A DNA stretch of 64,000 bases. Origin: Barthelona sp. PCE (Eukaryota; Metamonada: BaSk clade). Positions within the stretch are counted from its first letter, which is position 1, and the number at the start of each line of letters is the position of its first letter. A program made the position numbers and the translations under genes. Location of the stretch: NCBI GenBank assembly GCA_040285745.1, contig JAUFOR010000003.1, positions 1,178,001-1,242,000 of the forward strand, read 5' to 3'. Positions 8,983-18,384 of this stretch are shown piece by piece. Below the pieces are notes generated by a model that did not search any database, was not told where the DNA came from, and saw nothing but the letters and a program-made list of their open reading frames with translations.

Positions 8983-10956
8983 ATGCCTTGCGTTGCAAAG
9001 AAAATCCTTCAAGCTCACTGCGCTGAGCCCTTACCCGCTGTCGGCAACGAAATTATGCTCGCTGTTGACCTCAGTCTCAAGCAAGACGCCACTGGTACCG
9101 CCCAGAGTCTTGAATTAGAGCTTTTAATGGAAGATCGCGAAGATCCAAAAGAAAAGAAAGTTAAGCCTCGTGGATATATTTTTATTGATCACAACATGCA
9201 AGGCAATGGATATTTGAATCACGACGATCACGTATATCTCCGTTCTATCGCTGAAAGATATTCTCAACATTTTTTCCCTCCCGGTTCTGGAATTATTCAT
9301 CAACTGAACATTGAAAGCTGTATCCGCTCTGGTGAGGTTTGTATTGGTACCGATTCCCACACTCCTTCTGGTGGTGGTGTTGGTGCAATTTCCATTGGTG
9401 TCGGTGGACTTGATTCCGCCCTTGTCGATTCCGGTTCTGATCTGAAGCTCGTTATGCCCAAGATCGTCGGTATCCGTCTTGTTGGAAAGCTCCCTCCCTT
9501 TGTTTCTGCCAAGGACATTATTCTCCAAGTTCTCCGCGAACGTGGTTCACGTAACAAGAACATCATCTATGAGTACTTTGGTGAGGGTATTAAGGAGCTC
9601 GATGTTGCTGGCCGTGCCACCATCACTAACATGGGTGCCGAAGCCGGTGTCACCACCTCCCTCTTCCCCTCTGATGAGATTACCAAGATTTGGTTTGAGC
9701 AGATGGGCCGCCCAGAGCACTACGTCGAGATCCTCGCTGATGACGAGTCCGACTACGAGGAGATTCTTGAGATTGATCTCTCCAAGCTCCGCCCCAACGT
9801 TTCTATTCCCCATCAACCTCACTTTGTCAAGAGCGTTGACGAGTTCGAGGAGCCCATCCTTATCAACCAGGTCATCATTGGTTCTTGCACCAACGCTTCC
9901 TACCGTGATCTCATGACTGTCGCTGCTCTTCTGAAGGGTAAGACCTGTCACCCTGAGATCGAGGTTGCTATTGCCCCTGGTTCCCGTACCGTCCTCGAAA
10001 CCCTTGCCCGTAACGGTGCCCTCGCTGATCTAATCGCTTCTGGTTGCCGTATCCTTGAGTCTGGTTGCGGACCCTGTATTGGTATGGGTCTCTCCCCCAC
10101 AGCCGGTAACAACCCCGACAACCCACGTGGTGGCCGTACTCTCCGTTCTTTCAACCGTAACTTCTTCGGTCGTTGCGGTCACAAGGAAGGATCCGAGTCC
10201 TACCTCGCCTCCCCCGAGACATGTGCTGCTGCAGCACTCACTGGTTACATCTGCGGTGCTGACTCCCTGGGTATGGAAGTTCCCGTCATTCCTGAACCCG
10301 TGTACAACATCACTGACAACTGCGTCATCAAGCCTGATGAGAGCAAGGTCGGTATCACTCCCATTATCCGTGGCCCCAACATCAAGCCCATTCCTCCACT
10401 TTCTCCCCCTGAGGACATTGAGGTTCCCGTTATCCTGAAGTGTGGTGATGATATTACTACTGATGACATTATGCCTGCTGGTGCCAAGATTCTTCCCCTT
10501 CGTTCCAACGTTCCCGCTATTTCCAAGTTCGTTTTCGTCAACATGGATCCTACCTTCCACGATCGCGCTCTTGAAATGAAGGAGGAGCACGGTGGTTCCA
10601 TCATCATTGGTGGTGAAGCCTACGGCTCTGGTTCTTCCCGTGAACACGCTGCTCTCTGCCCCAGCGCTCAGTTGGGTGTTCGTATCGTCATTGCCAAGGA
10701 CGTTCAGCGTATTTTCGAGTCCAACGCCTGTAACTGGGGTCAGCTCGCTGCCTCATTCGAGGATCCCGCCGATTATGACCGTATCGAGCAAGGTGATATT
10801 CTTAAGACCATCAACCTCCGTGAAGGTGTTAAGGAAGGTACAATTAAGATCCGTAATGTCACCAAGGACTTTGAGTTCAACGTTGTCGTTGGATTCGGTG
10901 AAATTTCTAAGGAAGTTTACCTCGCTGGTGGTTTGATCAACTACGCCAAAAAATAA
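8983..10956 (+). CDS. aconitate hydratase, Aquifex/Clostridia (prokaryotic) type
   Basis: Interconverts citrate and isocitrate through a 4Fe-4S cluster. At 657 residues it matches the short prokaryotic aconitase subfamily (TIGR01342-like), not the ~780-residue mitochondrial or ~890-residue IRP/AcnA enzymes. Visible motifs: KKILQAH and QDATGT near the N-terminus, IDHNMQGNGYLNHDDH, GTDSHTPSGGGVG, GSCTNA with Cys302, CGPCIGMG with Cys362 and Cys365 (the three cluster ligands), NRNFFGR, and the swivel-domain active-site loop YGSGSSREHAA. No targeting extension precedes the conserved region, so a cytosolic location is likely. Codons are as biased as in RPS4, implying high expression and long residence after a probable bacterial transfer. 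C-rich CCCCTT tracts lie about 60 nt upstream. It could supply 2-oxoglutarate for glutamate or act on methylcitrate-type substrates. Confidence 0.95.
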   Translation: MPCVAKKILQAHCAEPLPAVGNEIMLAVDLSLKQDATGTAQSLELELLMEDREDPKEKKVKPRGYIFIDHNMQGNGYLNHDDHVYLRSIAERYSQHFFPPGSGIIHQLNIESCIRSGEVCIGTDSHTPSGGGVGAISIGVGGLDSALVDSGSDLKLVMPKIVGIRLVGKLPPFVSAKDIILQVLRERGSRNKNIIYEYFGEGIKELDVAGRATITNMGAEAGVTTSLFPSDEITKIWFEQMGRPEHYVEILADDESDYEEILEIDLSKLRPNVSIPHQPHFVKSVDEFEEPILINQVIIGSCTNASYRDLMTVAALLKGKTCHPEIEVAIAPGSRTVLETLARNGALADLIASGCRILESGCGPCIGMGLSPTAGNNPDNPRGGRTLRSFNRNFFGRCGHKEGSESYLASPETCAAAALTGYICGADSLGMEVPVIPEPVYNITDNCVIKPDESKVGITPIIRGPNIKPIPPLSPPEDIEVPVILKCGDDITTDDIMPAGAKILPLRSNVPAISKFVFVNMDPTFHDRALEMKEEHGGSIIIGGEAYGSGSSREHAALCPSAQLGVRIVIAKDVQRIFESNACNWGQLAASFEDPADYDRIEQGDILKTINLREGVKEGTIKIRNVTKDFEFNVVVGFGEISKEVYLAGGLINYAKK

Positions 10957-10995
10957 TCCCCCAACCCAACATACATCCCCTGTAAACCGTTTCTC

Positions 10996-11826
10996 TTATT
11001 TATTACGATACATGTTTATAGTTTCTATTATTGCGCAAAAAATTGGAGGCTGAACATAACCTAATGTGCCACTGTTCAAGACTTCAGTACATAGTGCAGC
11101 ATCATCTTCAACAATAGGAGTAAACTCATCCTCTACCCACTTTAAGACTTGTGTCTTTATCTCTGCAGGGAATAATTCACCAACTACATTACTCAACATC
11201 AATAATGATACCTCAAAAAACTCTCGGGTAAGTGATGTGTCGCTCAATCTACACTGAATAATAAATTTAGCAATATAAGGATACATTGAAGGACTCCATG
11301 CAATTGGATACGATACTTTAAAAAATTCTTCAAACAACTCAAAGAAAATTCTAAAAAACGAAGAAAGCTCTTTGTGTATAACTAATATTTTGTTCATAAA
11401 TTCCTGAATAAACTGTTCTGCTAATTCTTTTTCTAATAATTTATCCTTTAGAAATTGTATTACTAACCTAGTATTCTGAATAAAAATCTCGCTCTCAAGA
11501 AATTGACTACATAAGCCTTGTTCTTTTTTTATCCACTTCAATGCAGTCTTGCTAATCAGATTGCTAATCAGTGTGTTATTTCCCTGATTACATACAGACC
11601 TAAAACTTTCTGTTTTTGCAATCATGTTGAATACCCACAATAAATTTAGCAGGCACTCGTAATCATTCTTAACACAAGGTGCATCAATCCACCCTACAAT
11701 GCGTCGCAGTACCTGAAGGTCTTTCATGTGAAAATCTGATCTTTTATCATTCAAGAACTGCTGAAATTCATTTAAGTAATCCATTGTTAACTCATCATTG
11801 CTCGGGTACAGCATACATTGCATCAT
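10996..11826 (-). CDS. uncharacterised alpha-helical protein, 276 aa
   Basis: Not recognised. The start is ATG at 11826 (a second ATG follows immediately). The protein is almost entirely amphipathic helix with regularly spaced Leu/Ile/Phe (LLNLLWVFNMIAKTESF, LVIQFLKDKLLEKELAE, FFRIFFELFEEFFKVSYP), as in ARM/HEAT or importin-like solenoids. The importin-beta-binding arginine cluster and the Trp-Asn ladder of importin alpha are absent, so a karyopherin assignment is not justified. It has no signal peptide or membrane segment. The stop is 39 nt from that of aconitase (convergent). The gene is AT-rich, in strong contrast to its neighbour. Confidence 0.7.
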   Translation of the reverse strand: MMQCMLYPSNDELTMDYLNEFQQFLNDKRSDFHMKDLQVLRRIVGWIDAPCVKNDYECLLNLLWVFNMIAKTESFRSVCNQGNNTLISNLISKTALKWIKKEQGLCSQFLESEIFIQNTRLVIQFLKDKLLEKELAEQFIQEFMNKILVIHKELSSFFRIFFELFEEFFKVSYPIAWSPSMYPYIAKFIIQCRLSDTSLTREFFEVSLLMLSNVVGELFPAEIKTQVLKWVEDEFTPIVEDDAALCTEVLNSGTLGYVQPPIFCAIIETINMYRNK

Positions 11827-12752
11827 TTTAAAAATTAAACAACCCAAAAAGAAGTGATAAACATTGAACGAAAAAAGTTAAAAATTCTAAAACAGTTATG
11901 GGCAGTAAAATACTTTATTAACTATATTTATGTCATACTTTGCACCATTTAATTTCATTTGAACATACTTTTATTCGAAATTATATTAAAATTATAGTGC
12001 CTGTCTTAATGGATCCAATATTTACCTTTTTTTCAGTAATGCGTTCGACAATAATTTCATATAGACTCTATTTATCAGACTTCTACAAAAACACTTATGC
12101 GATACTGATTTATATTGTAGATTTAAAATTTGTTAATCTTTGTTTTGCGATAAAAGAATATTATTTACCTCAAAAAAGGTTTTATAATCAATATTTATAC
12201 CTTATTTATTTAATTAAAAGTTGTTATTCTAAATATATGTAGAGAAAAAAATGGTAATCAATTTTCATTAAGGGTGAGTGGTAAATGTTTACTGTTGTTT
12301 GTAAATGTAAGTAAATATAGAGAATAAAACATAATTCATGACCCTAATATTAGTGGAACAGAATTGTGGATAAACAATATCAATAATTGGTATATATATA
12401 AAGATCTGTGGCTATAATTTGTGTAAAATCCATATATTATAATTATATGCATATGTTTTTTTTTTATCTTCTTCAAAGTAAAATTTCAGTAAAAGAATCT
12501 GTAAAAGATAGGGGAAATTAGTGGAAACATTCTGTAGATGCTGAAAAATGAACGTATAACTTGTAGTAGAAGATATTTTTATTATTTTTGTTACACATAT
12601 TTGAATGGTAGTATAGTTAATGTATCATAATGAGGATATTTAATGCATCATAAAACACACTCCTACATTGATTGTTTGTTGAATACAAGATGAAGAGATA
12701 TGTAACAAATAGTTCGAAATAAATATTTACACTGGAATAGTTGGAAAAGTGA
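11827..12752. other. 926-nt AT-rich spacer
   Basis: Lies between the 5' end of the helical protein and the 3' end of MPR-family gene P1, both on the minus strand. Very AT-rich with homopolymer runs (poly-T near 12458) and no gene-like frame. A 100-codon plus-strand frame around 11940-12242 starts at TTG, consists of Ile/Tyr/Leu-rich random-looking codons, and is probably fortuitous. I see no RNA gene. Confidence 0.5.
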
Positions 12753-14768
12753 TTAGACTTCCTGATCAGCACCAGAAAGATTCAAGTGAACAATCTCCAT
12801 TTCATAAAAGAATTGATCGATTGAAATATGATCTTCAAACTCTAAAGATAAACAAAGTTCAGCGCTTGAATCAAATCTCCACACCTTGCTGATCCACTCA
12901 CGAGTCTCATAGTCAAAGGAAAATTCGGAAAGATAACCTTCTTTGTTCTTCCATGGATCGTTGAGAAAAGGCATTCTTTCAACAGTATGAATATCAGCAG
13001 TGATCTCTCCCGTGTCCTTATTGAAGTGACACTCAACAAAACCATCAGAAGTTGCAAAAACATTGGCTGATACACTTGTTGATATTACTGAAGAGATTAA
13101 TTCGTTTTCATACACTGATCCTGACTCAATATCAACGAGATAGACACGTTTATCACTGAGAATATAGAGATGGTTGTTCTCTGTATAATAAGATGGAAGA
13201 CCATTAATTTTTTCTGAACTGTATGTGAATTTTTTCACTAACTCCAATTCATTATTGAGAATAAAGAGAAGAACACGATTGTTCATGCGAATAAGCACAG
13301 TCCTTTCACCAATATGAGCAGTAATAAATTCATCATCATCACTAACTTCAAAAAGAAATGTGCTATTTAACATCATATTGCGTGAAGGGCCTTCCCTAGA
13401 AATACCCAAGACCTTATCTGCCTGACTTCTTAATAACTCATAGTCAGAATAGTCAAAGTCTGTGGTCAGTCCATCCTGTTTCCAGTCGACGAATCGAGCC
13501 ATTTTAAAGTGAGCTGGAGGAACGGAGGAATCATTGTAATAAACCACAAGATCCTTAGCACCAGAAGTAACACAGTTTGATGACGAAATAGTCTGATACT
13601 TGGTGTTATGAACAAGAACTAAACGCTTCTGTTCAAGATAGAAGTAAGCAGCGTACTGCTTTTTAATATCAACAGGGACTTCGAAAGCCTCAGTCGAAAG
13701 ATCAATTGAATCGGTTCTGTACACAACAGCCTGTTCATTAACGATTTTGTGTTTGTCCAGATTGCAACCAGCAGTAAAAAACTCAGTAACAGGACTGTTA
13801 TGTGACAAATTGGTGAGACTAACAAAATCCTTGGAGGGAAAAACGATGTTCTTATCAGCGTTAATGAAACCATTATTTATATTGAGACGATCGTCAATAA
13901 CATGATAAGTTGTGGCAAAACCATTTTCAACAATAGTAAAACAGAACTCGTTATCCAGAAGGGTATGCACAAAGAGATCTTGAGCGTTGAACGGTTTTAC
14001 GCCAACAAGACTGGGGAATTTTTCAAGCATATTCAGCGTGCAGCCATTAGCATCAATTGCATAGAATTTCTCATATTTACCATAACCACGATCATCTAAC
14101 GAGAAAGCAAGAAGAGTGTTGGTGCTCTCAATAATATGGGAATATTGACCATTCCACACACCATCAAAAACAACAGGTTTGAGATGTGCATTACGGTCCT
14201 GGCTGATTGATCCATCAAAGGCAAGGCAGAACATGGGTGTGTCGTCCATTAAGTACTGGCGCATGAGGGGCATTGCTCTACTGTTACGAATTGAGATGAA
14301 ATCAAGACCTTCGAAAGTGTGATAGTTGCCTGTTCTGTCAGTTAGAACAACAGAACGACGGTTGAATTGGTTGGGGATAACATCTTCGTAGACAAACGCA
14401 AAGTGTTCATTGTCAAAGAAGAAGTTTTGGGGTTGAAGAACTGAAGAAATTGAATCAACTGTAATGGGAAGGTTGAGAATCTGTTCTTCTGCTTCGCTCA
14501 CATTGCTCTCGAAGTCACAGGTCTGCAGCATGATTTGAGCAGGCTTGTTGTGGATGGGTGCAGCTGAATATATTCCTTCGGTGCGAAGGACACGCTTATA
14601 ACCACAATTTTCGGCGATGTTTTCGGTTTGGATGGTTGTGAAGGAGCTTGTCTTCATATCTATGGCATCAGTCTTGAGATTAGCGATACTAACAAAATAA
14701 TTGCAGTTTTTAAAGGTTAACGAGCATTCAGGAGCGGCAGAAACAATTGGTGAAGTTGGACGGGGCAT
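12753..14768 (-). CDS. MPR-family protein P1, beta-propeller-like, 671 aa
   Basis: Function unknown. The start is ATG at 14768, giving MPRPTSPIV. The protein consists of repeating short beta-strands with hydrophobic-Asp-turn patterns (LYILSDKRVYLVDIESG, LLFILNNELELVKKF), suggesting WD40- or Kelch-like blades without the canonical GH/WD residues. It resembles P2 (18385-20493) in several blocks: NMLEKFPSLVGVKPF here against NLTERFPQLKGLNIF in P2, and YFYLEQKRLVLVHN against FFFKERKLIVLRE. The third member, P3 (32694-34490), also begins MPR. No signal peptide, membrane helix or coiled coil. An ACCCTTAT element lies about 25 nt upstream of the start. A lineage-specific family is the best description. 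Confidence 0.8.
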   Translation of the reverse strand: MPRPTSPIVSAAPECSLTFKNCNYFVSIANLKTDAIDMKTSSFTTIQTENIAENCGYKRVLRTEGIYSAAPIHNKPAQIMLQTCDFESNVSEAEEQILNLPITVDSISSVLQPQNFFFDNEHFAFVYEDVIPNQFNRRSVVLTDRTGNYHTFEGLDFISIRNSRAMPLMRQYLMDDTPMFCLAFDGSISQDRNAHLKPVVFDGVWNGQYSHIIESTNTLLAFSLDDRGYGKYEKFYAIDANGCTLNMLEKFPSLVGVKPFNAQDLFVHTLLDNEFCFTIVENGFATTYHVIDDRLNINNGFINADKNIVFPSKDFVSLTNLSHNSPVTEFFTAGCNLDKHKIVNEQAVVYRTDSIDLSTEAFEVPVDIKKQYAAYFYLEQKRLVLVHNTKYQTISSSNCVTSGAKDLVVYYNDSSVPPAHFKMARFVDWKQDGLTTDFDYSDYELLRSQADKVLGISREGPSRNMMLNSTFLFEVSDDDEFITAHIGERTVLIRMNNRVLLFILNNELELVKKFTYSSEKINGLPSYYTENNHLYILSDKRVYLVDIESGSVYENELISSVISTSVSANVFATSDGFVECHFNKDTGEITADIHTVERMPFLNDPWKNKEGYLSEFSFDYETREWISKVWRFDSSAELCLSLEFEDHISIDQFFYEMEIVHLNLSGADQEV

Positions 14769-15228
14769 AAAAACAAAAGATTTAAACAAATAAGGGTAAG
14801 AAAAGAAAGAATATTAAATCAATTGAAGGAATTGGGAAACACAAACCTGCCTTTTATGGTTGTTCACGTTTTTATTGAAATTTGATCAGATTACGCAAAA
14901 TTCACAAAATATTTGCATGATTCACCATAGTTCCTTCCCTTATATACAGCGGTAGTAAAGCCTGAAACTTTGATGATTTACAGAGATCTACTCGATACTA
15001 ATAAATAGGTATAAAATATACAAAAGAAAATAGGTAACCTTGATATACGTGAACTAAGCAATTCAACTCTGCTTCGTGTTCCATTCTCTAATTGTTCATC
15101 AATCTGGGATCTTGAGGATCGGTTGGAGATTTTTTAAAAGTGTTTTTAATTGTGACTTTGTCTCTAGATTTTCACCCACAACTGCATTAGAATAAGCATA
15201 ATGAATAAACAGCAAAAAAGAGGAAGTG
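14769..15228. other. 460-nt spacer upstream of P1
   Basis: Contains the promoter of P1 (CCCTTAT element near 14791-14800, minus strand) and the 3' flank of the cysteine desulfurase-like gene. AT-rich; no gene or RNA recognised. A minus-strand frame at 15099-15371 overlaps the end of the desulfurase in another frame and is a shadow. Confidence 0.45.
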
Positions 15229-16350
15229 TTATTCGGTGTTGTCACACTTGGTGGTTGACTGCAACGTTTCAACAACATTAATGATTGCCTTTGCTGCAAA
15301 ACGAACCTCATCTTCGGTTGTAGTGAAACCCAAGCTGATTCTTGCTGTTCTGCGTATGATTTCAGGTTCAAGACCCATGAGAAGCAACGATTTGCTCAGC
15401 TTATCACCACAACAACTGCTCCCAGTTGAAAAACAAACCTGACTTCCCAGCTCCAGCATTACATCTTTCGCACAACATGGAAGAACTATAGAGAGTGTGT
15501 TATAAAGGGAATGAGCCTTCCTGTTATTAAGTGTTATCGAAGGAAAACGGTCTTTAAGGAGTGAAAAAAGCAATTGACTTAAATCAAACACTTTTGAAAC
15601 CAATTCCTCGCTCTCAATACAGAATTTAGTGGACGCGCTAAGCATTTGTGCTAAAGCGACAGGAAGTGTACCACTGCGCAGTTGCTGCTGTCTACCACCG
15701 TCCAGCCATTGAGATTGTATAGGTTCAAGTCCTTTTCTGACTAGAAGAGCGCCTATACCGGCAACTGCGTATTGCTTCTGTCCAGTGAGGGTGATGAGGT
15801 CTGGTTGGTGGTCTAAAAAAGTCAAAAGTTGTCTTGGAACCTTCCCCAAACCCTGGCTTGCATCACAATGGAGAAGTACATTGTTTTCTATGCAAACCTT
15901 CTTAATACGCTCAATTGGCTGGATTATACCGGTCTCATTGTTCGCAAACATGATAGATACAAGCCTAATATCCCGGTTGTCAACAATAATATTTGATAGT
16001 GCTTCCACATCCATCTGCCCTGTTGAAAGGCATGGGATCTCAATCAGAGTCCGTGCATTAAGGCGTACACTGGGGTGTTCGAACCCACAACACGCTATTT
16101 TATCCTCATCATCAATGAAGGATTGCAGTGCAAGACAGTTGGCTTCAGTGCCGCCCGATGTTATGACAATATCGTGCTCATGGAGTCCAAGAGCATCCCT
16201 TATGCCATTTAGGGCATCGTCGAATGCCTGTTTTGACTCGCGTGCAAGAAAATGTGACCCAGAAGCGTTGGAGAAGTGTTCGAAAGTAAATGGGTAAGCG
16301 GATCCAGCCAAGCACGGAGTTGCTGCGTTGTAGTCGAGGTACACAGTCAT
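15229..16350 (-). CDS. cysteine desulfurase / selenocysteine lyase-like PLP enzyme (NifS/IscS class V)
   Basis: Class V aminotransferase fold; the family removes sulfur (or selenium) from cysteine (or selenocysteine) as persulfide for Fe-S cluster, thiamine or tRNA modification. Motifs: YLDYNAATP at the start, TSGGTEAN (65-72), NNETG (137-141), HCDASQG (161-167), the PLP lysine Lys192 in TGQKQY, and STGSSCC, with Cys313 aligned to the catalytic Cys of the SSGSAC type. The usual SGHK at the PLP lysine reads TGQK: the His that normally precedes Lys is Gln. Length (373 aa) fits NifS/SCLY-sized enzymes. The protein begins directly with the conserved strand, so there is no mitochondrial presequence and a cytosolic location is likely. 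Divergence leaves desulfurase versus selenocysteine lyase open. Confidence 0.85.
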   Translation of the reverse strand: MTVYLDYNAATPCLAGSAYPFTFEHFSNASGSHFLARESKQAFDDALNGIRDALGLHEHDIVITSGGTEANCLALQSFIDDEDKIACCGFEHPSVRLNARTLIEIPCLSTGQMDVEALSNIIVDNRDIRLVSIMFANNETGIIQPIERIKKVCIENNVLLHCDASQGLGKVPRQLLTFLDHQPDLITLTGQKQYAVAGIGALLVRKGLEPIQSQWLDGGRQQQLRSGTLPVALAQMLSASTKFCIESEELVSKVFDLSQLLFSLLKDRFPSITLNNRKAHSLYNTLSIVLPCCAKDVMLELGSQVCFSTGSSCCGDKLSKSLLLMGLEPEIIRRTARISLGFTTTEDEVRFAAKAIINVVETLQSTTKCDNTE

Positions 16351-17152
16351 TATGTAGTGGTATGAAGGAGTTAAAACTTTTACAAAAACACTTTTATAGG
16401 CTTTGCATTCTGTAACATTGATGAATATTTAGGTGATTGATTTTACATATGTATGCAGATAAAGTTAATAAACAGAATAAATCTTGTTCTTGTAACTACC
16501 TGTTTAAGACACTAGCTTTCAATAAGCTATATTCAGTTTTAAACGGTTTTATGCAGTTGATCCTCCAATTGCCAATGTGTGTTGTCCATTTGAGTGTTTT
16601 TCATTATGAAAGGATAAGAATTTGTGTTTGTTGCAGTCACTATTTGTTTTCACAGTAGTGAACTATCAATGCAGCCCAGCCACAGGTGAATCACTCGGCC
16701 ACGGAAGATTTCATATTGAAACTACATTTAGTGAGGATTTTCATTTTTGTGAAAGTAACGCCGGGGGCAAAGAGGATTTGATATACCGAGTATATCACAG
16801 CTTTTGTTGTAAAATGATTGATTTGAGGTTATAGTGTTTGTTAGAGGATCAAAATCAATAGTTTAGAGGAAGAAGATGCAGGTTGTCTCTAGCTCATGTA
16901 TTATCATATATTTTAGATGTTTAAAGTCTTAATCGTTCATATTTATAGTAAGTTAAGAATATGAACAAGCTGTAAAAAGCATATTTGCAGTTATTTTTTT
17001 GAGGTTTTTGTAGTCATTGATGTTTCAATATCCATTATGCAGTTTTCTATAACCCCATGGACAATATCCAGGTAAGTTGAGCCGTAGTATAAAGCTTAGG
17101 AGTACTGAACAGTAAATAAACTTCCTTTCGCAAATACTTTCCTTTTACTACA
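16351..17152. other. 802-nt divergent intergenic region, desulfurase-like gene / RPS4
   Basis: Holds promoters for both flanking genes. Pyrimidine-rich CTTCCTTTC and TTTCCTTTTAC sequences sit in the last 40 nt before the RPS4 ATG. About 45 codons around 16679-16830 read as fairly protein-like but have no in-frame ATG, so a lost or spliced exon cannot be excluded. No RNA gene seen. Confidence 0.4.
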
Positions 17153-17982
17153 ATGGTATGCTTTAAATATATATTATATGTGTTCAACGGCAATCTAACA
17201 TTCAGCCTCGTGGATTAAAGAAGCACTTAAAGACTCTTGCCGCCAACTCCCTTTACAACGTCGGTAAGACACACGGTACCTTTGTTATCCGTGCCACCGA
17301 GGGCCCTCACAAGGCCTCCGAGTCCATCCCCATCGCTATCCTTCTTAGAGAGCGTCTTGGTCTTGCACTTACCCGTCAGGAAGCCAACCACATCTGTAAG
17401 CAGAAGAACGTTCTTGTTGATGGTAAGGTCAAGACTAACTGCCGTTACCCCATCGGTTTCCAGGATGTCATCACTCTTCCCAAGTGCAACAAGCAGTACC
17501 GTATTCTTTTCGATACTAAGGGCCGTATGAAGATCCTCCCCATCACCGAGGAAGAGGCTACCTACAAGATCTGCAAGGTTCGTCGTTATGAGCTCCTCGC
17601 TAACGGTATTCCCGCTATTGTCACCCACGATGGCCGTACCATCCGTTATCCCCCTAAGGAGATCAAGAAGAACGATTCCGTCAAGATCAACATCGAGCAG
17701 AACTCTGTCGAGGAAGTTGCTCCCATCGAAGTCGGTGCTCTTGTTATGATTACTGGTGGTCGTTCCCGTGGTCGTGTTGGTCGTATCGTCCGTTTCGAGA
17801 AGCACATTGGTTCTTTCGAGATTATTCACATTCGTGATGCTGATGGTAACACCTTTGCCACTCGTCTCAACAACGCTTTCGTCATTGGTTCCGAGAACAC
17901 TTCTCTCATCACCCTCCCTACCGATCGTGGTGTCCGTGTTCACATCATGGATGATCGTGAGAACCGTCTTGCCCGTCAGTAA
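17153..17982 (+). CDS. RPS4: 40S ribosomal protein S4 (eS4), with one intron after the start codon
   Basis: Component of the small ribosomal subunit. The exon is ATG alone (17153-17155); an intron at 17156-17205 is removed, giving MPRGLKKHLK, which matches the conserved eS4 start M-x-RGPKKHLKRL. Without splicing the frame would lack this N-terminus. The body contains the S4 RNA-binding region (ICKQKNVLVDGKVKTNCRYP), the eS4 central domain (DTKGRMKILPI) and a KOW motif (GALVMITGGRSRGRVG). The protein is 259 residues against about 263 in animals, so it is complete. Codon choice is extremely biased (CGT, GTC, CTC, AAG), which marks the highly expressed class in this genome. Confidence 0.97.
17156..17205 (+). 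other. spliceosomal intron in RPS4 (50 nt, phase 0)
   Basis: Begins GTATGC immediately after the ATG and ends AG before CCT. A branch-point-like TCTAAC at 17194-17199 lies only 7 nt before the splice acceptor, giving a combined TCTAACATTCAG end. That fused branch/acceptor resembles the short introns of Trichomonas and Giardia (ACTAACACACAG type). Removing it restores the conserved eS4 N-terminus. Confidence 0.92.
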
Positions 17983-18384
17983 GCCACTTTTTGAGTAAAC
18001 TGGTTTGAAGATGGTTTGTGTATCATGCAGCTGTACTTTTTTTTTTGAAGAATCATGGAAACATTACGTTAATCAACCGCTTAAACATTAATAAAATAGA
18101 GAAAATGGAACAATGATGAGAAAGGCAATTTTTATTTATTTACAACAGTTTGTTTTTGGACTTTGCATTGAAGACAAAGAAGTACGTGCATGAATAGCCA
18201 TACTTTGTTTGCTTTTATCAATTGTACTTGCGGAAATATGTTGTTAGGTGTTACCTATGATTCAGAAGCAGAATGAATTATGCTGAATTAACAAAAATTT
18301 GTTCCATTATAACAAGTTTTCAAAAAAAAGTGTCTTTTTTAATGCGCTAAAGTAATGAAGCTATTCATTATTCATCTGGGCATG
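17983..18384. other. 402-nt spacer between convergent RPS4 and P2
   Basis: AT-rich 3' flanks of RPS4 (plus) and MPR-family gene P2 (minus). It contains poly-T near 18038-18047 and AATAAA-type sequences near 18091, which could serve RPS4 3' end formation. No gene or structured RNA recognised. It is unusually long for a convergent pair here. Confidence 0.45.

Noticed and set aside
9124-10936. Long alternate-frame ORFs on both strands within aconitase
   Set aside because: They are shadows produced by strong codon bias; their translations are low complexity (Ser/Pro/Arg- or Thr/Asn/Gly-rich).
8983-10956. Bacterial contamination as explanation for the aconitase
   Set aside because: Codon bias is the same as in host RPS4 and RPL30, and both flanks run continuously into host-style genes.
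10996-11826. Importin-alpha assignment for the helical protein
   Set aside because: No importin-beta-binding domain and no Trp-Asn ladder; helices alone do not identify a karyopherin.
11940-12242. 100-codon plus-strand frame as a membrane-protein gene
   Set aside because: It starts at TTG, consists of AT-driven Ile/Leu/Tyr codons, and has no similarity to anything; likely fortuitous in AT-rich spacer.
17060-17090. CAGGTAAGTTGAG as a 5' splice site of an upstream exon
   Set aside because: The attached ATG frame ends after five codons, and the confirmed RPS4 start lies downstream with its own GTATG intron.
17227-17943. 238-codon minus-strand ORF opposite RPS4
   Set aside because: Composition (Asp/Thr/Leu/Gly monotony) is that of an antisense reading of biased codons; RPS4 is certain on the other strand.
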